Source of the DNA: Pseudomaricurvus alcaniphilus
Lineage (GTDB): Bacteria; Pseudomonadota; Gammaproteobacteria; Pseudomonadales; Cellvibrionaceae
DNA length: 64,000 bases
Assembly (NCBI RefSeq): GCF_011440395.1
Contig: NZ_JAAOIX010000012.1
Coordinates: 121,279 to 185,278, forward strand
Reading direction: 5' to 3'
The notes below the pieces were generated by a model, which saw only the letters and a program-made list of their open reading frames with translations, was not told the DNA's origin and did no database searches. Numbering within the stretch: the stretch's first letter is position 1; the number at the start of each line of letters is the position of its first letter. The position numbers and the translations under genes were made by a program. Shown piece by piece: positions 36,361 to 45,647 of this stretch.

Positions 36361-36822
36361 CTAGCGTTTAATCCCCACAAAATGCACCACGGCTTCGGTG
36401 TCGGTGCTGTCAAACCCCGAGATGGACATAACCGTTTTGCCGCGGTCGAGTTGTGCCTGGTCGATGCGGATCGCGAAACCACACTGCTGTAACTCGGGGT
36501 CACAATAGTTGATGCGGCCAGTGATGCGACAGCCGGCATTGAGGTTGAGGTTGCCGCCGGTCAGGTTGACGGTGAACACGCCCTCAGGGACTCGGGCTTT
36601 GCAGGAGGAGGCGTTGCCAAGGATGGAACCGCTGGCATTGATTTTGATTTTGCAGAAATCCGTTTCTAAAAAGGAGGATTCCAGGGTATCACCGGAAAAA
36701 CCGTTCAGGTACCAGATGCCGGCGAGATTGGCTTGCACGCAAACCGCTGCGCTCATATGGGAAAACGAGATAAAAAACAAAAGCAATAGTAGTTTTCTTG
36801 TTGCCGAAATGTAGTTATCCAT
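36361..36822 (-). CDS. Secreted protein of unknown function
   Basis: 153 residues. A signal peptide (KLLLLLFFISFSHMSAA) precedes a beta-rich mature domain with six cysteines (including CVQANLAGIWYLNGFSGD and CRITGRINYCDPELQQC). The AGIWYLNGF start and short beta segments recall small lipocalin-like barrels, but I cannot assign a family. GAGGAG lies 10 bases before the ATG. It is 19 bases downstream of the LNR-protein gene, so the two likely form an operon and may act together outside the cytoplasm. Confidence 0.65.
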   Translation of the reverse strand: MDNYISATRKLLLLLFFISFSHMSAAVCVQANLAGIWYLNGFSGDTLESSFLETDFCKIKINASGSILGNASSCKARVPEGVFTVNLTGGNLNLNAGCRITGRINYCDPELQQCGFAIRIDQAQLDRGKTVMSISGFDSTDTEAVVHFVGIKR

Positions 36823-36841
36823 TTGATTTTCTCCTCAGGAG

Positions 36842-37756
36842 TTAATCAAGGTCGGAGCAATCCCCTCCGTCAAAACTACATTGGCTATTATTGCAGGCTG
36901 TATCGCAAAAACTGTCGCCAATCTCAACTAATTCACACCCGGGCGCGCACCGACTCTGTTGCAGTTCGAGAATGACTTCCTGATCCAGGGAGTCACAGTC
37001 GCCATCGTCATAGTTGCACGTCGCCAGGTAGCAGTCAACGTCGCAAACCCCATTGCCGAGATCCTTCACCAGGCAGGCGGGGGAGCATTCAGCCTGGTCT
37101 ACGGTTGTGCGCATATCCTGTGGCGCCTGTTGTTGTTTTTTGGCCCGGCGCTGCTCGCGCTTTTTAGCCGGCAGCTCGGCCATAACGCCGATGGGGCTGC
37201 CGTCAATATGGGCGGCTTGTTTGGCCTGCTGTTGGGTAACGGGCAGCAGTGGCCAGGCCTTTAGCTTGAGTTCGGTATTGATGCAGTCTGCGGAGTTGTT
37301 GCTGAGACTAAACATGGATTTTAGCGACACAGTTTGCATGGCGCTGTATTTCTCGATCTGCAGCAGTTCGCCGGAATGGGGTGATTGACCGATGCTGCCG
37401 GGAAACGGGTAGCTGAGTGTGGCCCCGGTCAATTGCGGATGAAAGAAGCGCCGGCCGCGGCAGTCTGGTTCGGTAAAATAGAGCCGCTCCAGCAGCGCAA
37501 TGTGACCGCTGAGGGTTGCGCCAATCATATCGCCACCGTCCGTGATCAGCAGCACCCCCGGTTCGTAACCCGCCAGCCCCCGGATGCTGGTCATGCCGCC
37601 ATAGAGCCCCAGTGTGTTGCCGGCGCGGTCGGTAATCACCGGCGCGGTTGGTGTGGCCGGCTTTTGTTTTTCTGTGGAGACCAACCCCTGCGCACCGGGG
37701 TGCTGGCTTGAGAGGCCGAGCAGTAGTAACAGGCATATTCGGTAACAGTACTTCAT
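36842..37756 (-). CDS. Secreted protein with two Notch-type LNR modules
   Basis: 304 residues from ATG 37756 (signal peptide MKYCYRICLLLLLGLSS). The N-terminal body contains TDRAGNTLGLYGGM and GVLLITDGGDMIGATLSG and has no assigned family. A basic stretch KKREQRRAKKQQQ precedes two Lin12/Notch repeats at 224-254 and 270-300. Both have the identical cysteine spacing C-x3-C-x9-C-x3-C-x4-C-x6-C with NGVCDVDC or DSFCDTAC and ending DDGDC or DGGDC, the calcium-binding LNR pattern. LNR modules are best known from eukaryotic Notch and pappalysins. Divergent from a metallopeptidase gene. A longer frame to 37834 has no better start. Confidence 0.75.
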   Translation of the reverse strand: MKYCYRICLLLLLGLSSQHPGAQGLVSTEKQKPATPTAPVITDRAGNTLGLYGGMTSIRGLAGYEPGVLLITDGGDMIGATLSGHIALLERLYFTEPDCRGRRFFHPQLTGATLSYPFPGSIGQSPHSGELLQIEKYSAMQTVSLKSMFSLSNNSADCINTELKLKAWPLLPVTQQQAKQAAHIDGSPIGVMAELPAKKREQRRAKKQQQAPQDMRTTVDQAECSPACLVKDLGNGVCDVDCYLATCNYDDGDCDSLDQEVILELQQSRCAPGCELVEIGDSFCDTACNNSQCSFDGGDCSDLD

Positions 37757-37933
37757 CTTGTGCGTACTCCCGGGCCGTGGCGCTTGGTGTGCTGGTAACG
37801 GTAGCGTAGTAAAAGTGTAATTTAATAATGGCATCTAATATAGCAAGTTGTCGCCTCCTGTTTTGACGCAGCGGACCCGGTCCCTTATCGTCACTGTGCT
37901 CGTCACTTTGGGCTTAAAACAGGGAATGGAAAA

Positions 37934-40792
37934 ATGAAAATACAAACGGAAGTTGCAAATCGCCCCGCATACGGGCGCGGTGTTTTTTTTCTGGTGATGA
38001 CTTTGGTGCTTATGCTGTGCGGATTCCAAGTCCAGGCAAAACCCGCCACCAGCAATGTCACTGTGCATTACACACTGGCGCCGGTTGACGACGGCAGCTG
38101 TACGATACGAGATAAAGACACCAATGAGGTGCTGGCGGGGCCGCTGCAGACTCACCGCGGCTCGGTTATGTTCAAGAAGTTGCCCGCCGATCTGCACTGG
38201 GTGTTGGTGCAATGTGAAGGTGGTCAGTATACCGACCAGGCCAGCGGCGAGCAGCAGGATGCGGTAATGTTGCGCACCTACGCCGATATTAGCGGCAAGA
38301 AGTCCTCGGTCTCTGTCACACCGCTCACTGAACTGGTGGTGCGAGAGCTCGAAATATACGGCCTCGATGTGGCCGCGGATTTCCTGGCGCTGCTGGCCAA
38401 CCTGGCCGCGGCGTTTGGCTTGCAGGGCACCGACCTTGTGGCTACTGAGCCGCGGGACATGAATTTCCACAAGAACAATGGCCGGCCGCAGGATCGTTAC
38501 GGCGCGATGCTGGCGGCCATTTCCCAGCTGCAAGCGGACATGGCGTCCAGCTCAGTGATTGATGCCATCGACCTGTTGAGTGGCGGCATCGCCAATAACG
38601 GTTTCTTCGATGACGAGTTTATCCGCAGTGCCCTGTTGGATGCGCTGGAAAATGCTCACCTCAATGATCGGCTCGCCAAAAACATCGGCTCAGATGATGA
38701 GTTTCATGAGTTGCATCATGAGATCCTGCTGGCGCCGCTGCTATCGCAAGTGGAATATGTGCACGCCGATCATCCCGATGCCGCAGTAGGGGAGGCGTTC
38801 ACCAAAATCCAGGCCAATGAGCGGTCGTTGTTCGATGTTGTGGGCAAGCACCTGTCACTGCGGTTGAATATTACCCTGGGCGGAGAGCGCTGCCGGCTGC
38901 GCGATTTGCAGCATACACACACCAGCCACAGTGATTCAGAGCTGGACCTGCTCTATGCCCAGTGCCCTCCTCAGCCGGAAGGCACGGCCGACCTGGTAGT
39001 GATGGATGGGGAGCGGGTGGAAATCACGGTCCCAATCGAGGTGGTAGATTTCAATGCCCCGGCGCCGATGCTACAGAGTCGCAGCATGAGTTTTGCGACT
39101 GCGACTGCGGTCACCGGCAGCAGCACGGTTCATGGCCATATTAGCGCTGAGGCGCCCGGCGTTTTGAGCAATACCACCGGCGCGCATTCCTACAAGGCGG
39201 CGGACCTGGAAATCTTTAACGTCGCGGGCGTCACTGTGGAGTTGGTGGACCGCAATGGCACGGTGCTGGCGACCACGACCACCGACGATGCCGGTGCCTA
39301 CCAGTTTGCCAATGCCCCGGCGGCCACGGATGTGGCGATTGTGGTGAAAGCCCATTTGCAAAAGCAGCGCACCACGCCCGGTGTGGGCCCGCAATACAAT
39401 TTCTGGGTGCGGGACAATACCAGCAGCAGTCAGCCGCGCTCGCTGTACCAGGTGAAGTCGAGCTATGTGACCACGCTGACTGACGCCGGCAGCAGTAACA
39501 CTATTGACCTGCGCGCCAAGATCGGCTTTGACGAAGCCGGGCATGTGACCAGTGAAGCCATGCGCCAGTCCGCGGCTTTCTCGATCCTCCGGGTTGTGAA
39601 AAGCTCGGTCAAGGCGCTGGAGAGTGCCAACCCCAATCTCGAGCTGCCGGAGTTAAACCTCTACTGGTCGGGCAAGAATATCGCCGTTAGCGGTGACAGG
39701 GCCAAAGGCCAGATCGATACAACCCACTACGATGCCAGCGGTTTGGCACCGGGTATCTACGTTCTGGGCAAGGCGGATGTGGATACGGACGAGTTCGATC
39801 GCGGGGTGCTGGGGCATGAGTTTGGCCACTATTTGCAAGCGCAGTTGGCGTTTTCCGACAGCCCTGGTGGGTCACACAGCGATAGTGAATTCAAGGATGC
39901 CAGCCTGGCGTTTGGCGAGGGTTACGGTACCGCACTGGGTGGGCTGCTTGCCGAAAGCAATATCTACTGTGATGCCTCTGGCTTGAAGCAGACCGATACC
40001 TATTGTATCGATTTGAACCTGCCCGTTGCCGCGAGCCATCCCAATGGTTTTTATTCGGAAGCCGCCAACATCCACCTGCTCTACGGTATTGGCAAGCTGC
40101 CTGGCAAGGGCGTTCCCGCTTTCTTTAACGCGGTATCTGAACTGAAAAACAATGTTCACTCGGCCACCGTGTTTGCGTTCTTGCACAACTACTTGAGTGC
40201 TAACCCTGACGTTGCTGGTAGTGTCGACCAGCTGATGACGGTGGCTAACATCAAGACATCGGACCCGTTCGGCACTCTGCCAGCCGGCACGGCGGCGGAC
40301 CCGGCGATCAGTGCGACAGTTAACCAGGGTGAGGCAACGACCGGCGCAAATGATCTCGAGAAGATTTATCTACCCCTGGCGGTCAATAGCCCATCAGCCC
40401 CTGCTGCCAATAAGCCGGCCGTGGTGATAACTGCCAATGCGCCTTCATTTTGCATCAATCACAACTTGCAGGGCGCCAACAGTCACAACGGCCTCGGTAT
40501 GAGCCGGCGTTTCAGTTTTACCCCCGCGTTTACCGGCGGCGTTGCCCTGCGAGTGGAAAACGGGCTTGGACATGAGTTCAGTATCCAGTCCTCGAGCTTT
40601 AGTGTGCGTGATGACGCCGGGGCAGACGTTCATGTTTGGGATTACAGTGGTCCTGACCAAAGCAACTACTATGGCGAAATTGACGTCACTGCCGGGCAGA
40701 CCTACTCGGTGTTGTTTCATGTCTGGGAGCCCGATGTCATACCCAAGGGCAGCGCCTGTGGCTACAAGCCGGTGCTGGGCCGGATCTATTAG
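37934..40792 (+). CDS. Large secreted HEXXH metallopeptidase-like protein
   Basis: 952 residues. Signal peptide or membrane anchor around residues 17-36 (VFFLVMTLVLMLCGFQVQA). An all-helical region lies at about 120-300. A carboxypeptidase-regulatory or SdrD-like beta domain is near 430-475 (AGVTVELVDRNGTVL). A zinc-peptidase domain has HEFGHYLQ at 628-635 and a downstream FGEGYGTALGG with Glu about 662 as possible third ligand. A beta-rich C-terminus follows. Peptidase family not assigned. It is divergent from the LNR-protein gene with a 177-base shared upstream region and precedes a small secreted protein. Substrate unknown; matrix or cell-surface proteins are possible. Confidence 0.72.
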   Translation: MKIQTEVANRPAYGRGVFFLVMTLVLMLCGFQVQAKPATSNVTVHYTLAPVDDGSCTIRDKDTNEVLAGPLQTHRGSVMFKKLPADLHWVLVQCEGGQYTDQASGEQQDAVMLRTYADISGKKSSVSVTPLTELVVRELEIYGLDVAADFLALLANLAAAFGLQGTDLVATEPRDMNFHKNNGRPQDRYGAMLAAISQLQADMASSSVIDAIDLLSGGIANNGFFDDEFIRSALLDALENAHLNDRLAKNIGSDDEFHELHHEILLAPLLSQVEYVHADHPDAAVGEAFTKIQANERSLFDVVGKHLSLRLNITLGGERCRLRDLQHTHTSHSDSELDLLYAQCPPQPEGTADLVVMDGERVEITVPIEVVDFNAPAPMLQSRSMSFATATAVTGSSTVHGHISAEAPGVLSNTTGAHSYKAADLEIFNVAGVTVELVDRNGTVLATTTTDDAGAYQFANAPAATDVAIVVKAHLQKQRTTPGVGPQYNFWVRDNTSSSQPRSLYQVKSSYVTTLTDAGSSNTIDLRAKIGFDEAGHVTSEAMRQSAAFSILRVVKSSVKALESANPNLELPELNLYWSGKNIAVSGDRAKGQIDTTHYDASGLAPGIYVLGKADVDTDEFDRGVLGHEFGHYLQAQLAFSDSPGGSHSDSEFKDASLAFGEGYGTALGGLLAESNIYCDASGLKQTDTYCIDLNLPVAASHPNGFYSEAANIHLLYGIGKLPGKGVPAFFNAVSELKNNVHSATVFAFLHNYLSANPDVAGSVDQLMTVANIKTSDPFGTLPAGTAADPAISATVNQGEATTGANDLEKIYLPLAVNSPSAPAANKPAVVITANAPSFCINHNLQGANSHNGLGMSRRFSFTPAFTGGVALRVENGLGHEFSIQSSSFSVRDDAGADVHVWDYSGPDQSNYYGEIDVTAGQTYSVLFHVWEPDVIPKGSACGYKPVLGRIY

Positions 40793-40829
40793 GGCTCGGT
40801 TGTTAGGGATTGATTGTTAGGGCTTGATT

Positions 40830-41330
40830 ATGGCCAGCATGTTGTTTTTTGATTCACTGCGACGCCCGCTGAATGTAGTGAGACGACTCGCGCTGGGCAC
40901 GCTGCTTTGTGTCGCCCTCGTCCCGGTTTACGCGGGGGAGGGCGATATTCCCTACGCCCGGGAGGCGGGCCAGTTAGAAGGTATCTGGCAGGGGGGCGCA
41001 CCGCCCATCAACAAGCGTATGTCGGGCATCAATACCTACTACCGGATTAACTCGGCGGAGCAGCCGGAGCAGTTAGAAGTGCTGTTGCACTTTGAGGGCG
41101 CCGTGGCCAGTGATGCTTACGTGGAGATCAAAGCCATTGACGGCGCTGTTATTCAAGCGCCGGCCAAACACAGCCGTTGGAAATTAAAGCCCGGCGTCGC
41201 CTCTGAGATTTCGCTGCTGCTGCAGGTTCCCCCCCATGCCCCGAGCTACCTGGCGCTATACACTTATCAAAACGGCAAAAGCGCTGCACGCGCAATAGAA
41301 CTTAAGGATCAGTGGCGTCGCAGTGATTGA
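40830..41330 (+). CDS. Secreted protein of unknown function
   Basis: 166 residues from ATG 40830 (TTG 40824 also possible). The N-terminus contains a basic region then LALGTLLCVALVPVYAGE, a signal peptide. The mature part, about 125 residues, is predicted beta-rich (TYYRINSAEQPEQLEVLLHF and similar) and has no recognised family. It lies 37 bases after the metallopeptidase gene on the same strand, so the pair is likely an operon. Confidence 0.65.
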   Translation: MASMLFFDSLRRPLNVVRRLALGTLLCVALVPVYAGEGDIPYAREAGQLEGIWQGGAPPINKRMSGINTYYRINSAEQPEQLEVLLHFEGAVASDAYVEIKAIDGAVIQAPAKHSRWKLKPGVASEISLLLQVPPHAPSYLALYTYQNGKSAARAIELKDQWRRSD

Positions 41331-41359
41331 TTGTGATCAAGCTAAAACCTGAGTGGCCA

Positions 41360-42136
41360 TCAAAGCCCGTGTTCTAAACAGGCGTTTTTAATGGCCGGGT
41401 AGCGGTCGGTAACCGCGCCGGTGCAGAGCAGGGGCCAGCCGTTGTATTGCCGCACCAGGTCGAGGATGGGTTTTGGCTGGCGCGGCAGGGCGCGGTCGAT
41501 GGTGAGCAGGGCGCTTTCTTGGGTCGCTGGTTCCAGTGACTGCCAGGTTTCCAGGCTCAATTCCGTGACGAACAACTGGGCGTCGTAAAACCAGGGCCCG
41601 TATTTGGCGACATTCTGCAGGGCCTGCTGGTAGATGGGGCTGTGGAAGTGAAACAGCCGGTATTCGGCCAGCGCGATATCCCACCAGTAGTAAGCCCAGG
41701 TCGGCCTCAGTTTGGCGGCCTGCTGGTGGTGGTAGAGGGTTTCTCGCCCCAGCGCCTCGATGTCTTCGACGGTGAGGCTCTTGTCGTTCAGTTTGAAATC
41801 GTAAAGCCGGCCCAGGTTGGCGTAATAGACCGGGTTGCCGGGGGCGAGGGCCTGGGCGCGCACCGAGTTGTGCAACACCGCTTGCCATTGTTCGGGTGGC
41901 GGTACGAAAGTGGTTTCGGCACCGGCGTCTTCCAGGGCGTTGGCGCTGCGCTGCCAATCGTCCATCAGCTGGCTGGCGGGCAGGGCGTAGAGCCAGGCCA
42001 TGCCTTCTTGCACCGCGCTGGTGAGCTTGTAGCCCAGCAACAGCATCAGCAACACCACGGCGCCGATGACCGCCGGTGATTTGCGCGTGGTTGGCAGTGC
42101 CGATGACCCGCGAGTGCGTTGGCTAGTGGGTTTCAT
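41360..42136 (-). CDS. VpsP-like polysaccharide biosynthesis protein
   Basis: 258 residues from ATG 42136. One N-terminal membrane helix (SPAVIGAVVLLMLLLGYKL) is followed by an all-helical periplasmic domain with TPR-like packing (ALAPGNPVYYANLGRLYDFK, LRPTWAYYWWDIALAEY). The layout and position at the end of an export operon resemble VpsP of Vibrio-type clusters; this rests on recall and context. The start overlaps the end of the upstream phosphatase gene by 14 bases. Confidence 0.6.
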   Translation of the reverse strand: MKPTSQRTRGSSALPTTRKSPAVIGAVVLLMLLLGYKLTSAVQEGMAWLYALPASQLMDDWQRSANALEDAGAETTFVPPPEQWQAVLHNSVRAQALAPGNPVYYANLGRLYDFKLNDKSLTVEDIEALGRETLYHHQQAAKLRPTWAYYWWDIALAEYRLFHFHSPIYQQALQNVAKYGPWFYDAQLFVTELSLETWQSLEPATQESALLTIDRALPRQPKPILDLVRQYNGWPLLCTGAVTDRYPAIKNACLEHGL

Positions 42137-43424
42137 AGGTGACTTGCTGCAGGTGTGCAATCAGGCCGCTGGTGTCCTCGTAGTTGTCCACCAGCTTGAG
42201 CAGGCCGATCAGTTCTTCCACCAGGCTTTTTTGCAGTGTGTGTTTGAAGCGGTTCCTGAATTCCTGGTAGGCCTCGTTGCGCGCGTCCTGGATGATGCCG
42301 GCGATTATGCTGCTGCGCACATCCATGGTTAGCGCTTGCTGCAGGCGCCGGGCGAGGTCCAGTTGCAGGCCATCGCCAAAGCTGCGGCGCATGCTCGGGA
42401 GCAGTTCTTTTTCCAGGTCGAGCAGCAGCTTGTCTTGGAGAAACTTCTCAATGGCGCCGGGCAGGGCCGCATCGATTTGCCGCTGGATTCGGTACTGCAG
42501 TTCATTGTCGGAGATGGCGTGGAAGCTCTGCTCGAAATCCGCCTGGGGGGCGGCATTTTCATTGCCCGCCGGAGCGCTTGGCCGGTAGGGTGGCGGCGCG
42601 CTTGCCGCCGGGTTCGCAGTTGCCGCCGGGTTTGGAGTTGGCGCTGGCTTCGGGGCTGCTGTAGGGGGCGCGATCGGCTGCGGCGCTGCGGCCGGCTGCT
42701 TTTTAAATTGCGACCGGACGATGGACAGTGGCAGCCGATTGACCATGTCATCCGCCGCCTTGTGGCCGACAATGGCGGTGGCGGCCTCCAGGCCTTCCCT
42801 CAGCATGGGGGCGCGACCGTTGAGATTGTGGGCGTCGGTGGCCAGTACGATCGGCGCGCCGCACTGCAGCAGCTGGATGGCCCGCTGGTACGCTTTGTCG
42901 CCAAAGCGGTTAGCCACGGAGGCGGCGGTCAGTTGCAGGATGCAGCCCATTTCAATAAAGGGGGTGATTTTATCGACGTTGCGCATCACGTCCTTGTTGC
43001 GCTCCGGGTGGGCAATAATCGGCCGGATCTTGTGGTCCAGTAGCCGTTGCACCAGGTTGTCGGCGCCGGGGGGCATGTGGCTGTGGGGGAATTCCAGCAG
43101 CATGATCTTGTAGCCGTCCAGCTCGCCCAAAAACGGCACCTGATCGCTTTCCACCAGTGACAGGGTCTCCGCGCCCAGTCGCACTTCTGCGGCGAAGCCG
43201 ATGTGCAGCGGGATGCCCGCCTGCTTCAGGGCGCGGCGGAAGTTGGTGGTGTGGCGGGCGATGCCGGCCTTGGTGTTGTCGTGCCGGCCCGGGTGCAGGT
43301 GCGGGGTCATAATGGCGCAGTGGATGCCATTGGCCACCGAGGCCCGGGCCAAATCCAGGGCTTCTTCCATGGTGCCGGCGCCATCGTCTATGCCGGGCAA
43401 ATAGTGACAGTGGAGATCAATCAT
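42123..43424 (-). CDS. CpsB/YwqE-type PHP tyrosine phosphatase with C-terminal extension
   Basis: 433 residues, whereas this family is usually about 250. Residues 1-240 form the PHP domain with metal-binding HCHYLPGIDDG, MTPHLHPG, IAHPERN and LATDAHN. It should dephosphorylate the tyrosine kinase encoded just upstream. After it comes a Pro/Ala-rich linker (about 245-295, with repeated PAAT and NPAA) and a helical, charged domain of about 135 residues with no assigned family. The extension is in frame and is a distinctive feature. Fifteen bases separate it from the kinase gene. Confidence 0.88.
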   Translation of the reverse strand: MIDLHCHYLPGIDDGAGTMEEALDLARASVANGIHCAIMTPHLHPGRHDNTKAGIARHTTNFRRALKQAGIPLHIGFAAEVRLGAETLSLVESDQVPFLGELDGYKIMLLEFPHSHMPPGADNLVQRLLDHKIRPIIAHPERNKDVMRNVDKITPFIEMGCILQLTAASVANRFGDKAYQRAIQLLQCGAPIVLATDAHNLNGRAPMLREGLEAATAIVGHKAADDMVNRLPLSIVRSQFKKQPAAAPQPIAPPTAAPKPAPTPNPAATANPAASAPPPYRPSAPAGNENAAPQADFEQSFHAISDNELQYRIQRQIDAALPGAIEKFLQDKLLLDLEKELLPSMRRSFGDGLQLDLARRLQQALTMDVRSSIIAGIIQDARNEAYQEFRNRFKHTLQKSLVEELIGLLKLVDNYEDTSGLIAHLQQVTYETH

Positions 43425-43439
43425 AGTGTCTGTTCCGGC

Positions 43440-45647
43440 TTAGGCTGGTTGCGACTCATAGGACTCGTAGTATTTGCCATAGCCATAGTCACTGTATTTT
43501 TCGGCTTTGCGGATATCCAGTTGATTCAACACCACGCCAGTAATGGGGGCGTTGATGGTGTTGAGGTGGTCGAGGCCAACCTTGATCTGGTTGCGCGAGG
43601 TGGCGTCGGCTTTCACCACATAGACCACGGCGTCTGCCAGGGTGGAGAGCACCCGGGCATCGCTCACCGGCAGTACCGGCGGGCAGTCGATAATGATGCG
43701 GTCGTATTCGGCGCGCAGGGATTTCAGGGTGCTGTTGAGCTTGCGCGATGACAGCAGCTCCAGCGGGTTGTGGGGTATCAGGCCGGCCACCAGTACGTCG
43801 ATCTGCTCGTCTTCCAGGTGCACTATGGCCTCTTCCAGGGTGGCGTTGCCGGTCACCAGCTCGGACAGGCCGGCGTGGTTGCGGGCGATGCTGAATTCCT
43901 TGCCAATACTGGGGCGGCGCATATCGGCGTCGATCAGCAGGACCTTTTCCATTTGGCCGAAGGCGTAGGCCAGGTTGACCGCGGTGGTACTCTTGCCCTC
44001 GCCGGAAACCGAGGAGGTCACCAGGATGGTTTTGTAGGGGGTGTCCAGGCTGGTGAGGGAAATGCCCGTGCGCACGGTGCGTATGGCCTCGCTGAAGCCG
44101 TGCTGCTTGCTGTCAAAAAACAGGTGGCCTGCGGATGACTCTTTGCCCTTCATTTTGACCAGCGGCACCATGCCCAGCAGCGGCTGTTTGATTTTTTCTT
44201 CCACGTCCTGGACGCTCTTGATGGTGTTGTCCAGCGCTTCCAGCAGGAAGGCGGCGGCCACGCCACCCATGAGGCTGACCATAAAGGCGAGCACCACGAT
44301 CAGCTTTTTCTTCGGCTTGATGGGGTTGGTGGGTGTGATGGCCGGGGAGATGATGCGGGCGTTGGCCGACTTCAGGTCATCGGTTTGCGCGGTTTCGCGG
44401 ATGCGGTTGTAGAACATGTCGTACAGGGCGCGGTTGCTTTCCACTTCTTGCTGCAGGGCGCGGAACTGGGATTCCTTGCGGCCAATATCGTGGTAGTTGC
44501 CTTTGGCGGCGGTCAGGGCCGCGCTGATTTCCTCTTCCAGGTTTAACGCGTCTTCGTAGTGGGTCTTGATCGACTCCATGACGCTGCGGGTTTGGCGGGC
44601 GAGGTTTTCATTGGCGGCCAGCAGCTCGGTTTGGGCGGCCAGCATCTTCGGGTGTTTGGGGCCGTAGCGCCGGCTCAGTTCTGCCACTTTGCTCTCGGCA
44701 CTGGCAATGGCCTGGCGGAAGCTCTTCACCAGCGGGTCGCTCATGACCGCGGGCACGGAGCTCAGTTCGGCGGCGGAGGCGTTCTGCAACTGGCGCACCT
44801 GCAGGTAGGCGGTCTTGGCTCGGGACAGTTCGCTGCGCACCTGGATCAGGCGGGTGCTCAGCTCATCGATCTCTTTGGCGGGCAGGGATTGCAGCCCGTC
44901 CACATCGACAATTCGTTCCCGCTCGCGAAACTCCTGCAGGTTGGCCTCGGATTTTGCCAGCGCCTGCTTCAGGTCTTCGACCCGGCGGGTCATCCACGAG
45001 GCGGCGGTCTGGGTCATGTCGACCCGGGCATCCATCATGCTCTCGATGTAGGCGGTGGCGTGGGCATTGGCGATATTGGCGGCGAGCCTGGGGTCTGATG
45101 ACTGGTAGTTCACGTACACCAGTTGGGTTTTGCGCACCGGTTGAATGCTGAGGTTGGCGAGATACTCGCCGGTGGCGGCGATGGCGGGGTCGGGCGCTGT
45201 GGTGTCGCCGCTGGGAGTGCTGGCGGACAAACTGAACGGCAGCAGTGAGCGCCAGTTGAACCCGCTTTTTTCTTCCGGTTTGAAGGTGGGGTGGTTGGTG
45301 AGGGCGAGGCTGTCCACCACCCGCTCGGCCAGCGGCCGGGATTTGAGAATCTCGAACTGGGTTTCATAGTATTGCTGGGCGCGGGTATCCAGGCCGTAGA
45401 CTTCCTCGATGGAAACCACGTTGGCGTTTTGGGATTCGATCAGGATGGTGCTGGTGGCCTGGTAGATGGGGGTCATGGCCGACACCACCAGCATGGCGAT
45501 CACACTCACTACCGCGGCGAGGCCCATAATGGGCCATTTTTTACGGTTGATGGTGTTCCAGTACTGGCGCAGGTCGATGACTTCTTCTCTGTTCCAGTCT
45601 TCCTGGATATGAGTTTGTCTCAGCGGAAATTCTCGAAAATCATTCAT
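43440..45647 (-). CDS. Wzc-type polysaccharide co-polymerase / tyrosine autokinase
   Basis: 735 residues. Wzz domain between two membrane helices (first at about 37-58), a long coiled-coil periplasmic region, GNVR-like segment ALQQEVESNRALYDMFYNRI, second helix near 440. A cytoplasmic BY-kinase follows, with Walker A SSVSGEGKSTTAVNLA near 545, Walker A-prime VLLIDADMRRP and Walker B IIIDCPPV. The C-terminus has a tyrosine cluster (YSDYGYGKYYESYES). It controls chain length and export through phosphorylation cycles with the adjacent phosphatase. It overlaps the OPX gene stop by one base. Confidence 0.94.
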   Translation of the reverse strand: MNDFREFPLRQTHIQEDWNREEVIDLRQYWNTINRKKWPIMGLAAVVSVIAMLVVSAMTPIYQATSTILIESQNANVVSIEEVYGLDTRAQQYYETQFEILKSRPLAERVVDSLALTNHPTFKPEEKSGFNWRSLLPFSLSASTPSGDTTAPDPAIAATGEYLANLSIQPVRKTQLVYVNYQSSDPRLAANIANAHATAYIESMMDARVDMTQTAASWMTRRVEDLKQALAKSEANLQEFRERERIVDVDGLQSLPAKEIDELSTRLIQVRSELSRAKTAYLQVRQLQNASAAELSSVPAVMSDPLVKSFRQAIASAESKVAELSRRYGPKHPKMLAAQTELLAANENLARQTRSVMESIKTHYEDALNLEEEISAALTAAKGNYHDIGRKESQFRALQQEVESNRALYDMFYNRIRETAQTDDLKSANARIISPAITPTNPIKPKKKLIVVLAFMVSLMGGVAAAFLLEALDNTIKSVQDVEEKIKQPLLGMVPLVKMKGKESSAGHLFFDSKQHGFSEAIRTVRTGISLTSLDTPYKTILVTSSVSGEGKSTTAVNLAYAFGQMEKVLLIDADMRRPSIGKEFSIARNHAGLSELVTGNATLEEAIVHLEDEQIDVLVAGLIPHNPLELLSSRKLNSTLKSLRAEYDRIIIDCPPVLPVSDARVLSTLADAVVYVVKADATSRNQIKVGLDHLNTINAPITGVVLNQLDIRKAEKYSDYGYGKYYESYESQPA

